The position numbers and the translations under genes are program-made. From the NCBI RefSeq assembly GCF_009659535.1, contig NZ_VJZZ01000001.1, positions 325,424-389,423 of the forward strand: 64,000 nt of DNA, in the 5' to 3' direction. Below, piece after piece: positions 18,675-27,429 of the stretch. Below the pieces are notes generated by a model, which searched no databases, had not been told where the DNA came from, and saw only the letters and a list, made by a program, of their open reading frames with translations. Numbering within the stretch: position 1 is the first letter of the stretch; each line of letters begins with the position of its first letter. The stretch is from Aggregicoccus sp. 17bor-14. Lineage in GTDB: Bacteria > Myxococcota > Myxococcia > Myxococcales > Myxococcaceae.

Positions 18675-19874
18675 CTAGACGGACTGCAGGACGTAGAACT
18701 TGAGGTAGCGGCCTTCGCGGAACTGCAGGCGCACGGGGTGGTCCGGCGGCTGGTAGCGCTCCTCCACGAGCGCGAGGTCCACGCCCGCCTTGAAGCCCGC
18801 CTCCTTGATGGCCTCGAAGAAGGCCTCGGGGCTCACGCGCGCCGAGCAGGAGGCCGTGGCGAGCAGGCCGCCGGGGCGCAGGATGCCGAGCGCCTGGCGG
18901 TTGAGGGAGGCGTAGCCGTCGATGGCGGCCTCCACCGCGCGCTGGCTCTTCGCGAAGGCGGGCGGGTCCAGGATGATCAGGTCGAAGGTGCGGCCCTCCT
19001 CCTTGAACGAGGCGAGCAGCTTGAAGACGTCCGCGGCGAGGAAGTCGTGCTTCTCGGCGGGCAGGCCGTTGCGCGTGAAGTTCTCGCGGGCGAGCGCGAT
19101 CGCATCCGCATCCTGGTCCACCGAGAACACGCTGCGCGCGCCGCCCAGGGCCGCGTTCACCGAGAAGCCGCCGGTGAAGCAGAAGCAGTTGAGCACGTCG
19201 CGGCCGGCGGCGAGGCGGCGGATGAGGTAGCGGTTCTCGCGCTGGTCGAGGAAGAAGCCGGTCTTCTGTCCGCGCAGGGCGTCCACCATGAAGGTGGCGC
19301 CGCGCTCCTGGATGGCGAGCAACTCGGGCGCGGGCGGACCCCAGAGCATGCGCCCCGCGCCGCGCTCCTCGTCCCCTTCTGCGTCGTCGCGGCCCACCTC
19401 GTCGCGGCCGATGACGCCCAGGAGCTCGGGCAGCGCCTGGCGAAGCGCCTCGACGATGAGCGAGCGGTACGGCGTGAGGCCCGCGGAGTAGAGCTTGAGC
19501 ACCGCGTAGCGGCCGTAGAGGTCCACCACCACGCCGGGCAGGCCGTCCCCCTCGCCGTGCAGGAGCCGGAAGCTGTCCGTGCCGCTGAGGTCGATGAGCG
19601 AGCGGCGCTCGGCGAGCGCGGCCTTCACGCGGCGGGCGAAGAAGGCCGCGTCGATGGTCTCGCGCGGGTCGCGGGTGAGCACGCGCACCGCGATGGCCGA
19701 GTGCGGATCGTAGTAGCCGCGGGCCACGAACTTCCCGCCCTCGGTGAGGTCCACCACGCTGCCGGCGGGGATGCGCGGCGGGTGCTCGAAGGCCTTGCGG
19801 AAGGCCCAGGGGTGACCTGCGCGCAGGTGGCGCCCGAGGCCCCGGGCGAGCTCCAGCTTCACGAGACTGCTCAT
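18675..19874 (-). CDS. rlmI: 23S rRNA cytosine-C5 methyltransferase, RlmI-like
   Basis: A 399-aa S-adenosylmethionine-dependent methyltransferase. A PUA RNA-binding domain (about 1-75, with GHPWAFRKAFEHPP) precedes a small beta domain and a Rossmann methyltransferase domain: SAM motif VLNCFCFTGGFS near 220-232 and the catalytic-site motif LDPPAFAKSQ near 297-306. RlmI in E. coli makes m5C1962 of 23S rRNA; the target here is inferred from the family. The ATG start overlaps the stop of the upstream HAD gene (ATGA), so the pair is translationally coupled. Confidence 0.85.
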   Translation of the reverse strand: MSSLVKLELARGLGRHLRAGHPWAFRKAFEHPPRIPAGSVVDLTEGGKFVARGYYDPHSAIAVRVLTRDPRETIDAAFFARRVKAALAERRSLIDLSGTDSFRLLHGEGDGLPGVVVDLYGRYAVLKLYSAGLTPYRSLIVEALRQALPELLGVIGRDEVGRDDAEGDEERGAGRMLWGPPAPELLAIQERGATFMVDALRGQKTGFFLDQRENRYLIRRLAAGRDVLNCFCFTGGFSVNAALGGARSVFSVDQDADAIALARENFTRNGLPAEKHDFLAADVFKLLASFKEEGRTFDLIILDPPAFAKSQRAVEAAIDGYASLNRQALGILRPGGLLATASCSARVSPEAFFEAIKEAGFKAGVDLALVEERYQPPDHPVRLQFREGRYLKFYVLQSV

Positions 19875-20713
19875 GCGGCGACTCCTTGAGATTCACGAGG
19901 GCCGGCCCGACGCTTTTCCCGGCGTTGGCGCTGCGCGAGCACGGCGCGCGCGAGCTCCTCGAAGCCTGCGCCCTCGGCGGCGCGGGTGATGAAGGCGGGG
20001 GGCGTATCGATGGCCGCGAGCACGGCGCGCACGTTGGCGACGCCCACGCTCACGGGGAACGCGCCGAAGAGGGGCGCGTCGTTGAAGGAGTCACCGGCGT
20101 ACGCGTAGCGGCGCTCGCCGGGCTGCAGGACCTGGCCCCACGCGCTGCGCAGGAAGCGCGAGACGGCGGTGCGCTTGTCGAAGCGGCCGATCCAGCAGTT
20201 CACGTGCACCGAGGAGCGCACCGCGGTGACGCCCCGCGCGCGCAGCAGCGCCTCGATGCGGCCCGCCGCCGCGCTGCCCAGGCGGGCCTCCTCGTTGTAG
20301 TCGATGGCGAGGTCCACCTCGGTGTGCGCGCTGTCCGAGGAGAGGCGCGCGCCGGGCACCCGGGCGAGCACGCGCGCGACCTCGGCCTGGAGCCGGCGGC
20401 GGTTCACCGCGCGCACGCTCGCGCTCTGGGCGTACACCTTGCGCAGCGGCCCGCCCGGCCGGCGGTGGAAGAAGAGCCCGCCGTTCTCCACGATGACGCC
20501 GTCCACCGGCAGGGTGCGCGCCCAGGCCTCGCCCCAGCCCGCGGGCCGCCCGCTCACCAACACCACGCGCACGCCTCCTTGCGCGAGGGACTCCAGCGCG
20601 CGCAGCGTGGAGCTGCGCAGCAGGCCGTGGGTGGTGAGGGTGCCGTCGACGTCGGTGAAGACCGCCTCCACCGAGGAGAGGTCCGCGTCGCGCAGCGGGC
20701 GGGGATGCGGCAT
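19871..20713 (-). CDS. HAD-superfamily IIB hydrolase (sugar-phosphate phosphatase-like)
   Basis: A 280-aa Cof/MPGP-type phosphatase. Motif I is FTDVDGTL with catalytic D21 and D23; motif II is VVLVSGRPAGW; the cap domain lies about 90-190, followed by the motif III/IV region AYAGDSFNDAPLFGAF. Substrates of this class include sugar phosphates and mannosyl-3-phosphoglycerate; the exact one cannot be told. The ATG at 20713 is preferred; a GTG 12 nt further upstream (20725) is also in frame, and neither has a strong ribosome-binding site. Coupled to the rlmI-like gene by an ATGA overlap. Confidence 0.82.
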   Translation of the reverse strand: MPHPRPLRDADLSSVEAVFTDVDGTLTTHGLLRSSTLRALESLAQGGVRVVLVSGRPAGWGEAWARTLPVDGVIVENGGLFFHRRPGGPLRKVYAQSASVRAVNRRRLQAEVARVLARVPGARLSSDSAHTEVDLAIDYNEEARLGSAAAGRIEALLRARGVTAVRSSVHVNCWIGRFDKRTAVSRFLRSAWGQVLQPGERRYAYAGDSFNDAPLFGAFPVSVGVANVRAVLAAIDTPPAFITRAAEGAGFEELARAVLAQRQRREKRRAGPRESQGVAA

Positions 20714-20781
20714 TGCCCCGAGCACTTACACCCGAGGGCCCCCCGGGCAAAGCGGGAAGGCGCGCGCCCCTCGCCTCCCCC

Positions 20782-21972
20782 CTAGCCTACGGGCAGCTGG
20801 GCGAGCAGCTCCTGGAAGGACTCGAGCGTGCCTCGCAGCTCCTCGCCCGTCAGCGTGGCGAGCGGCGCCTTGCGGGCGCGGCGCAGGAAGACGTCCAGGG
20901 CGGGGTCGCGGCCGTAGAGCGACTGGGCGCGCGCAGCGGCCTCCGAGAGCACCTTCGCGGCGAGCGAGGGATCGTAGCCGAACATCCCCATGGCCCGCTC
21001 CAGCTGCACGCCGCAGGCGGCCCACACCTCGCGGTCGTGGGAGATGAGGATTTGCCGGCGGTTCACCTGCGCCAGGTCTCCCACGAAGGTGTCCAGCTCG
21101 CTCGCCACGGCCATGAGCTCGGGCTGCGCGGGGGCGGGCTGGATGGCGAGCTTGCCCACCTGGGAGCGCACCTCGATGATGCGCCGCTTATCCTGGGCGC
21201 GCAGCGAGCGGTAGGCCTGCGTGCGGCCGAAGGCGTCCAGCTCGTTCTGCAGCTGCTGGGCGTTCCACTGCACGTCCTCGGGCTCGGCCTCGCGGATCTT
21301 CTGCACCCGCGCGCCCACGATGCGCCCGAGGTCCGCGACGATGGCGCGCACCACGATCGCGGCCTTCACCTCGGTGTCGTGGCCGGGGACCACGTCGCGC
21401 CGGTTCACGTCCGCGAGCGCTCCGGCCGAGTCGTACACCAGCGTGCCGATCTGCTCGCGGAACAAGGCGCGGAAGCGCTGGATCTCGGCGAGCAGGTTCC
21501 ACCGGTCAGACACCACGCCGGGGCTGCGCATCGCCTCGCCCAGCTGGGTGATGCCCTGGGCGATGACGCCCATGGCCGCGTGCAGCACCTCCACCGACTC
21601 CTGCGCCTTGCGGGCGAGCGGGCTGGAGGGCGGCAACGGCCCCGCCTCCTCCGCGGCGCTGCGCACCGTGTCCGCGAGCCCGCCGCGCGGCTGCACCGGG
21701 AACTGCTCGCGCACCACGTTGAGCAGGGCGTTCACGTCCATCACCGTGTCGCGGATGACGGGCGCCATCTCCTCCCAGAGCGAGAGGTCGGCGCTGCCCT
21801 CGACGGACGTGGTCTCGTACTTCACGAGGTCCATGTCGCCGAGGCGCACGATGGCGTTCGCCGCGGCGGCGTACACCTTGCGCAGGCGGCCCGCGAACGC
21901 GCGCTCGGGCATCGCGGTGAGGAGCTCTTCGAGCCTCGCGGGGAGGGTGTCGGGTGAGGGGGCGGCGGCCAC
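20782..21972 (-). CDS. Helical protein of unknown function
   Basis: A 396-aa protein, almost entirely alpha-helical, without signal peptide, membrane helix or cysteine-rich motif. Segments such as WNLLAEIQRFRALFREQIG and DVQWNAQQLQNELDAFG have heptad-like hydrophobic spacing. The stretches GALADVNRRDVVPGHDTEV (about 190-208) and GDLAQVNRRQILISHDREV (about 295-313) are similar and suggest an internal duplication of about 105 residues. No catalytic family recognised. The GTG start at 21972 has only a weak ribosome-binding site. It heads the minus-strand run that continues through the HAD and rlmI-like genes. Confidence 0.75.
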   Translation of the reverse strand: MAAAPSPDTLPARLEELLTAMPERAFAGRLRKVYAAAANAIVRLGDMDLVKYETTSVEGSADLSLWEEMAPVIRDTVMDVNALLNVVREQFPVQPRGGLADTVRSAAEEAGPLPPSSPLARKAQESVEVLHAAMGVIAQGITQLGEAMRSPGVVSDRWNLLAEIQRFRALFREQIGTLVYDSAGALADVNRRDVVPGHDTEVKAAIVVRAIVADLGRIVGARVQKIREAEPEDVQWNAQQLQNELDAFGRTQAYRSLRAQDKRRIIEVRSQVGKLAIQPAPAQPELMAVASELDTFVGDLAQVNRRQILISHDREVWAACGVQLERAMGMFGYDPSLAAKVLSEAAARAQSLYGRDPALDVFLRRARKAPLATLTGEELRGTLESFQELLAQLPVG

Positions 21973-22107
21973 GGGGACCGCACTTTAATCGGATCCTGCC
22001 CTTCCTCTACCGGATGTTCACCCTCACGCGGCGCTTCCCCCCGCCGGGGCTCCTTCGGTAGAGCGGAGCCAGGCCCCCCTCCCCCCCTTCCCGGTCCTGG
22101 AGCACCC

Positions 22108-22899
22108 ATGCCCACCCTGAACGTCGACGGCGTCCCCCTGCACTACCGCGACGAGGGCCGCGGCCTGCCCGTCCTGCTCTTTCATGCTTTCCCGCTCACC
22201 AGTGGGTCCTTCGCGCCCCAGGTGGCGGCGCTGGGAGGCCGCTACCGCTTCCTGCTGCCGGACGCGCGGGGCTTCGGCGGGAGCGCCCTGGGCGAGGGCC
22301 CCACCGAGATGTCCCGCATGGCCCGCGACGGCCTCGCCATCCTCGATGCCCTGGGCCTGGACACGGCCGTGGTGGGCGGGGTGTCCATGGGCGGGTACGC
22401 CTCGATGGCGCTGCTGCGCGAGGACGCGAGCCGCGTGCGGGCCCTGGTCCTGGTGGACACGCAGGTGACGGCGGACGACGACGCGGGGCGCGCCCGGCGC
22501 GAGACGCAGGCCCAGGACGCGCTCGCGCGCGGCGTGCAGTCCGTGCTGGAGAACAACCTGCCCAAGCTCATCACCTCGCCCGTGGACTCACGCGTGGGGC
22601 GCGAGGTGGCGGCGCTGATGCGCGAGGGGACTCCCGGCGGCATCGCGGCGGCGCTGCGCGGGATGGGCTTGCGCCACGACAGCAAGGACATGCTCGCGCG
22701 CTTCGCGGGGCCTGCCCTCGTGGTGGTGGGCGCCGAGGATCACGTGACGCCGCTCGAGAAGGCCCGCCAGATGGCGGACCTCATCGGCGGCGCCCAGCTC
22801 GAGGTCATCCCGGCGGCCGGCCACCTGCCGAACCAGGAGAACCCCGAGGCCTTCAACGGCGTGCTGGACGCCTTCCTCTCGCGCCTGCTCGCCGCCTAG
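22108..22899 (+). CDS. Alpha/beta hydrolase
   Basis: A 263-aa hydrolase with a complete triad pattern: nucleophile S93 in GGVSMGGYA, the acid in VVVGAEDHVTP and the histidine in AAGHLPNQENP. VLLFHAFPLTSG gives the oxyanion strand and PDARGFGGS is typical of the esterase, 3-oxoadipate enol-lactonase and haloperoxidase-like group. The substrate cannot be predicted. Monocistronic in appearance. Its TAG stop overlaps the TAG of the convergent NHL-protein gene within a single CTAG palindrome. Confidence 0.85.
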   Translation: MPTLNVDGVPLHYRDEGRGLPVLLFHAFPLTSGSFAPQVAALGGRYRFLLPDARGFGGSALGEGPTEMSRMARDGLAILDALGLDTAVVGGVSMGGYASMALLREDASRVRALVLVDTQVTADDDAGRARRETQAQDALARGVQSVLENNLPKLITSPVDSRVGREVAALMREGTPGGIAAALRGMGLRHDSKDMLARFAGPALVVVGAEDHVTPLEKARQMADLIGGAQLEVIPAAGHLPNQENPEAFNGVLDAFLSRLLAA

Positions 22900-25553
22900 C
22901 GGATGACGCGGCGGATGACGTTGTTGAACGCGTCCGTCACGAGGATCGACTCGTCCGAGGGGACGACCGCGAGGCCGGCGGGGATGGAGAGGTCCGCCTG
23001 GCTGCCGCTGCCCAGGGTGAGCCCCAGCTTCCCCGAGCCCGCGATGGTGTAGACGCGGCTGGAGGCCGCATCGGCGCCGGTGATGACCTTGCGCAGCCGG
23101 AAGTTCGCCGTGTCCGCGATGTAGATCTCCCCCACCGGTCCCACCGCGAGGCCCATCTGGGCGCGGAAGCGGGCCTGATTGCCGGGCCCGTCCGCGAAGC
23201 CCTGCGCGCCGTCCTTGCCCGCGAGCGTGGTCACCGCGTGGGGCGCCTCGGGCGCGATGCGCTTGAGCTTCTGGCTGTAGCCCTCGAAGACGAAGACTTC
23301 GCCGGCCGAGCCCACCGCGATGGCGCTCGGGTTGTTGAACCGAGCCTGGCTGCCGTCTGCGCCGTCCGCATCTCCGGCCTGGCCGTTGCCCGCGAGCGTC
23401 GTGACCTCCACCGCGTGGGTGATCGGGTCCACTCTGATCATGCGCACGCTGTTGCCCGCCTGGTCCGCGACGTAGACGTTGCCCAGCGAGTCCACGGCGA
23501 GGGCGGTCGGACGGTTGAAGCGCGCGGCCGGGCCTGCTCCATTCGCGTAGCCGGACTGGCGGCTGTCGGAGCCCGCGAAGAGCGAGACCCTCCAGCCCTG
23601 CGGCGTCTCCACGATGCTGCGGATGCAGTGGTTGTCCGAGTCCGCCACGTAGACGGTCCCGTCCGGGGCCACCGCCACGCCCGTGGGCTTGCGGAACTGC
23701 GCCGTCGCGCCGGCCACGTCGTTCAGCACCTTCACGGGTCCCAGCGCGCCCGTCCCGGCGACGAGGCTCACGGTGTGCTCGGAGTCGGTGCCGATCACGC
23801 GGATGCGGTTGTTGTTGGTGTCCGCCACGTAGACGCGGCCGTCCGGGCCCACGGCAACGCCCGTGGGACCGTTGAACAGCGCCTGGTCCGCAGGGCCCTC
23901 GCGGTAGCCGCCGCGGCCCGGCTGGCCGGCGAAGGCGTGCACCGAGCTCGCCCACACGGCGATGGGCTCGTTCTCCGGCGTGCCACTGCTCGTCACGGGC
24001 GCGAGCGCGCGGTGGGCGCGGCGGTGCTCGAGCGAGCGCTCCAGCACGTTGGCCGTCATGCGCAGGACGCGGTCGTCGTGCAGCTCGGGGTCCGAGCCGA
24101 AGGCGAGCGGCCACTGGATGGTGCCGGAGGCGAAGATGTGGGTGCCGCCGGGCAGATCGCGGTCCACGCCGTGCGAGACGTTGGGGATCCCCTCGGCCGT
24201 GAGCAGCGGGCTCTCCAGGCTCACGCGCTGATTCGTGGGCGTGCCCGCAAGGTCCGGCCAGATGCGATCCACCTCGAAGCCCAGCAAGCCGGGCAGCTGC
24301 GTGCCGGTGGTGAGGCCCGTGCCCTCGAAGAGCCAGTGGGACTCGTCTGCGACCACGAGCGGGAAGCTGATGAGCTGCCAGCCGTCGTACATCACGCCGA
24401 AGAGCTCGCTCTCGGGGTGAGGGTTGGGGTCGTCGCGGAAGCGCACGGTGCTCCCGGGCTGCGGGTCCAGCCACGGCGTGTTCTTGTAGCAAACGATGGT
24501 GCGCAGCTCGTTGCCGGCCCGGTCCTTCTCACCGCGCACGCGCCAGTAGGCGCCGTTCCCGCCGAAGTACGCGAGGCTCATCTTCCCGCTGGCGAGCGCC
24601 GCATCCACCTGCGTGCGCTGCTGCGTGGGCCAGTACTCGTCCTGGCCCGCGTGCACGTAGGCGCCGATCCCCTCGAGGAAGTTGCCGTAGCGCAGGAAGT
24701 CCGAGTTGGTGCCGTAGGTGACGTCGTAGCCCTCCTTCTCCAGCCAGGTGATGAAGGGCTGCTCGAGGTAGAAGACCTTGCCCCGGCCATCGTCCGCCTC
24801 GAAGGGCCGGTCGAACGAGACCTCGTAGCTGCGGTTGTACGGCATGCCCGAGGAGGTGGCGTAGAGGCTCTCGCCGCCCCAGCGGTTGTAGGCCTGCGAG
24901 GTGTAGAGGGCCGAGCCGTAGAGGAGCTCGGCGGCGCGGTCGTCGCGCACGATGAAGGGCGTGAAGCGCTTGTAGCCGCTGTAGCTCACCTTCACGAGGT
25001 AGAAGCCGGAGACCCAGTCGTCGCCGACCTTGAAGGAGAAGGTGTCGTCCCAGGCGCACTCCACGCGGCCCGTGGTCGAGTCCCGGGGGCACGGTGCCTG
25101 CGTCCGCGTGTCGAAGGCGCTGCCGCTCCACACCTTCCGCGCACCGGCGCCGCCGTAGTAGCCGAGCCGGTACACGGTGGCGCTGATGGTGCCGGGGCTC
25201 CTGGTGGAGACCTTCACCGAGACCGTGTCACCGGCCTTTGCCGAGTCGAGCGAGGCGTAGAGCTCGACGGTGCCGGGAGGCGCGCTGCTGCCCTGGCGCC
25301 AGCTCGTGTCGCCGGGCTTCGCGTTCTCGGCCGGGATGGGGTTGGGCGCGGGCACGCGCTTGAACTCCGGCGGCGGCGGGGGCGGAGGCGGCGGCGGCGG
25401 GGGCGGGGGCGGCGGCGGCGGCGGAGGCGGCGGTGGCGGGTCGACGACGCCAGGACCGCCGTCTCCGGGCTCGCGCACACCGGTGGCCTCGTGGCAGCCC
25501 ACCGCCAGCGCGATCACTGCCACCCAGACCCCGTTCCAGCTGCTCGCTCGCAT
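22896..25553 (-). CDS. Secreted lipoprotein: N,N-dimethylformamidase-beta-like domain plus NHL propeller
   Basis: An 885-aa lipoprotein (lipobox LAVGC, Cys20). After a linker of 24 consecutive prolines comes a region of about 450 residues resembling the large-subunit domain of N,N-dimethylformamidase (DTSWRQGSSAPP, RLGYYGG, YRAYNRWGG-like and AGQDEYW motifs), which in other proteins occurs without proven formamidase activity. Residues about 555-885 hold six NHL-type blades with the recurring pattern FNxPTGVAVGPDGxVYVAD, enough for a closed six-bladed propeller. Probably on the cell surface or outer membrane, binding protein, sugar or small molecules. The ATG at 25553 starts the signal peptide. 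Confidence 0.8.
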   Translation of the reverse strand: MRASSWNGVWVAVIALAVGCHEATGVREPGDGGPGVVDPPPPPPPPPPPPPPPPPPPPPPPPEFKRVPAPNPIPAENAKPGDTSWRQGSSAPPGTVELYASLDSAKAGDTVSVKVSTRSPGTISATVYRLGYYGGAGARKVWSGSAFDTRTQAPCPRDSTTGRVECAWDDTFSFKVGDDWVSGFYLVKVSYSGYKRFTPFIVRDDRAAELLYGSALYTSQAYNRWGGESLYATSSGMPYNRSYEVSFDRPFEADDGRGKVFYLEQPFITWLEKEGYDVTYGTNSDFLRYGNFLEGIGAYVHAGQDEYWPTQQRTQVDAALASGKMSLAYFGGNGAYWRVRGEKDRAGNELRTIVCYKNTPWLDPQPGSTVRFRDDPNPHPESELFGVMYDGWQLISFPLVVADESHWLFEGTGLTTGTQLPGLLGFEVDRIWPDLAGTPTNQRVSLESPLLTAEGIPNVSHGVDRDLPGGTHIFASGTIQWPLAFGSDPELHDDRVLRMTANVLERSLEHRRAHRALAPVTSSGTPENEPIAVWASSVHAFAGQPGRGGYREGPADQALFNGPTGVAVGPDGRVYVADTNNNRIRVIGTDSEHTVSLVAGTGALGPVKVLNDVAGATAQFRKPTGVAVAPDGTVYVADSDNHCIRSIVETPQGWRVSLFAGSDSRQSGYANGAGPAARFNRPTALAVDSLGNVYVADQAGNSVRMIRVDPITHAVEVTTLAGNGQAGDADGADGSQARFNNPSAIAVGSAGEVFVFEGYSQKLKRIAPEAPHAVTTLAGKDGAQGFADGPGNQARFRAQMGLAVGPVGEIYIADTANFRLRKVITGADAASSRVYTIAGSGKLGLTLGSGSQADLSIPAGLAVVPSDESILVTDAFNNVIRRVIR
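25368..25439 (-). repeat. Proline-codon microsatellite (24 consecutive Pro)
   Basis: 72 bp of CCN codons, mostly CCG, encode 24 uninterrupted prolines between the lipoprotein signal and the first folded domain of the NHL-protein gene. The opposite strand is a G-rich GGC/GGG array with G-quadruplex potential. A rigid polyproline II spacer off the membrane surface is the likely protein role. The repeat may vary in length by slippage. Confidence 0.9.
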
Positions 25554-25640
25554 GCTTGCCTCCTCGCTCGGTCCCCGAGGTAGGCATCGGGCGGCGATTC
25601 GGCAAGTGCGGTGTTTTTCAGTTTCCTCGGATTTTCGGGT

Positions 25641-26645
25641 CTAGGACCCGAGGGTCTCCCGGAAGAAGCGGTGGAGGTTGCCCCCGAGGACACGCTCCAC
25701 GCGCGCTTCTGGATGGCGGCGCAGCAGGGCCTCGGTGAGCAGTGGGAGGCCGGTGACATCCCGCATGCCCTTGGGCAGCGGCACCATCCCGTCGAAGTCC
25801 GAGCCCAGGCCCACGGCCTCCTCGCCCATCACGTCCAGTGCGTGCTCGATGTGGCGCACCACGTCCTCGATGCGGTCTCCGCCGAGGTACACGGTGCCGA
25901 AGATGATGCCCACCACCCCACCCCGCTCGGCGATGCGCCGCAGGGTGTCGTCCGGGAGGTTGCGCCAGCCTCCACCGGCGGAGCGCACGCCGGTGTGCGA
26001 GCAGAAGGGGCGCGCGCGGGGGTGCGAGAGCACGGCCTCCAGGGTCTGCTCCGAGGCGTGGGCCACGTCCACGCTCATCCCCAGACGGGCCATCTCGTCG
26101 AGCACCTCGCGTCCGAGCGCGGACAGGGTGCGGTTGCCCATGAAGGGGAAGGAGGAGCCGCCCAGTGCGTTGTTGGACAGGTGGGTGAGCCCCATGAAGC
26201 GCACGCCGCGCGCGTGCAGCTCCGAGAGGCGCTCCACCCTCCCCTCCAGCGCATGGCCGCCCTCGACGCCGAGCACCGCGGAGAGCCGGCCCTCGGCGAG
26301 GTTCTGCGCGAGCTGCGCGCCGCGGGTGGCGATGGCCGCCTGTCCCTGGGAGCGCCGGCAGAAGTCCTCGAGCCGGTCGATCTGCCACTGCGCGCGCGCC
26401 CACTCGCCCCTGAGCGCCTCGCGCGGCCAGCCGCGCCACGCGCCGAACACCGGGAAGCCGCCGACGAAGGGAAAGCCGCGCGTCACGAGGGTGAAGCACT
26501 GCAGCTTCACCCCTGCCTCGCGCAGGCGCGGGAAGTCCACGTGCCCCTCGTGCGAGCGCACGGTGAGGTCGCGGTTCCACATGAGGGAGTCCGCGTGGGC
26601 GTCCGCGATGGGCCAGCGGCGATGGAGCTCGAGCACGTCCGTCAC
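25641..26645 (-). CDS. Membrane-dipeptidase-family peptidase (M19)
   Basis: A 334-aa zinc dipeptidase of family M19. The metal ligands are recognisable: ADAHADSL with H17 and D19, GVEGGHALEG for the bridging Glu, DVAHAS and FCSHTG for the two His residues, and GLGSDFDG near the active-site end. No signal peptide, so probably cytosolic, cleaving dipeptides (possibly with D-residues, as known for some bacterial M19 enzymes). The start is taken as GTG 26645 because the protein family begins here; the open frame extends 18 codons to a TTG with no similarity. It lies 111 nt after the coiled-coil lipoprotein gene, beyond a strong stem-loop. Confidence 0.85.
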   Translation of the reverse strand: MTDVLELHRRWPIADAHADSLMWNRDLTVRSHEGHVDFPRLREAGVKLQCFTLVTRGFPFVGGFPVFGAWRGWPREALRGEWARAQWQIDRLEDFCRRSQGQAAIATRGAQLAQNLAEGRLSAVLGVEGGHALEGRVERLSELHARGVRFMGLTHLSNNALGGSSFPFMGNRTLSALGREVLDEMARLGMSVDVAHASEQTLEAVLSHPRARPFCSHTGVRSAGGGWRNLPDDTLRRIAERGGVVGIIFGTVYLGGDRIEDVVRHIEHALDVMGEEAVGLGSDFDGMVPLPKGMRDVTGLPLLTEALLRRHPEARVERVLGGNLHRFFRETLGS

Positions 26646-26702
26646 GCGCGCCAGTGTGGGCCGTCCGGGCGCGCGCCACAACGGCGCACTCGCACCCAAT
26701 GA

Positions 26703-26734
26703 CTGCGGCCCCGTCCCGGAGGACGGAGCCGCAG
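26703..26734 (-). terminator. Long stem-loop after the coiled-coil lipoprotein gene
   Basis: A 14-bp stem containing one G/T wobble (26703-26716 with 26721-26734) and a 4-nt loop, 22 nt after the lipoprotein stop. It has the best stem in the window, but no U-tract follows. It probably protects or terminates the lipoprotein mRNA before the dipeptidase gene. Confidence 0.6.
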
Positions 26735-26756
26735 CGCTGCATCCGTGTGAAGGCGA

Positions 26757-27407
26757 CTACTTCTTCATCACGGCCTTCAGCACGGTCACGTCGCGGGCCA
26801 CCATGTCGTCGCCGTCCTTCACGTAGGAGGCGCGCACCTGGGTGCCCTCGTCGAAGCTGTCCAGCTTCGCGGCCTTGTTGTTGTACATGACGCGGGTCGC
26901 GTCGTTGGTCTTGAGCTTCAGCTCCTTGCCCGTGGAGTCGACGAGCTGGAGGTTGTTGGCCATCGTGACGTCCTTGAGCGTGCCGGTGAGGGTGCCGGCC
27001 GCGGGGATCGCCGCGCCGCTGCCGCCCGTGGCGCTGTCGTCCGCGCTGTCACGCGCCGCGTCCTGACGGGCCTCGGCCACGTCCTTCTTCTCCTCGTTCA
27101 CGTCCTTCTGTGCGTCCGCGATCTTCTTCTGGGCCTCCTCGTCCGCGTTCGCCATCTTCTTCTGCGCGTCGCGCTGGGCGTCGGCCGCCTCCTGGTTGGC
27201 GTTGGCGAGGTCCTTGTTCTCCTCCTTCTGGGCCTCCGCCTTGTCCTTGGCGGCGTCCTGGCGCGCGTCGGCGACCTTCTCGCTGGCCTTGGCCTGCGCC
27301 TGGGCCACGTCACGCTGTTCGTCGGCGACCTTGCTCTTGTTGTCCTGACAGCCCGCCATCATCCCCAGCGCCGCCACCGCCCCCACCGCCATCATGAGCT
27401 TCCGCAT
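26757..27407 (-). CDS. Lipoprotein with Ala/Lys/Asp-rich coiled coil and C-terminal beta domain
   Basis: A 216-aa lipoprotein (lipobox MMAGC, Cys20). Residues about 24-125 form a continuous charged helix with repeats of the type AxAQxDAxKxxADA, predicted as a long coiled coil reminiscent of Lpp-like or LEA-like periplasmic proteins. After a Gly/Ser linker the C-terminal 80 residues (TLTGTLKDVTMANNLQLVD to the end) look like a small beta domain. A structural role between the membranes or as a desiccation-type protectant is possible, but not shown. ATG start; a 15-bp perfect palindrome lies 22 nt upstream. Confidence 0.8.
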   Translation of the reverse strand: MRKLMMAVGAVAALGMMAGCQDNKSKVADEQRDVAQAQAKASEKVADARQDAAKDKAEAQKEENKDLANANQEAADAQRDAQKKMANADEEAQKKIADAQKDVNEEKKDVAEARQDAARDSADDSATGGSGAAIPAAGTLTGTLKDVTMANNLQLVDSTGKELKLKTNDATRVMYNNKAAKLDSFDEGTQVRASYVKDGDDMVARDVTVLKAVMKK

Positions 27408-27429
27408 GTCGATGCCCCTTTCGTTGTGT

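Noticed and set aside
25368-25439. CRISPR or tandem-repeat array
   Set aside because: The regularity comes from proline codons; there are no spacers and the frame is maintained.
26645-26699. Longer dipeptidase starting at TTG 26699
   Set aside because: The additional 18 residues have no similarity to M19 peptidases, and GTG 26645 gives the normal N-terminus.
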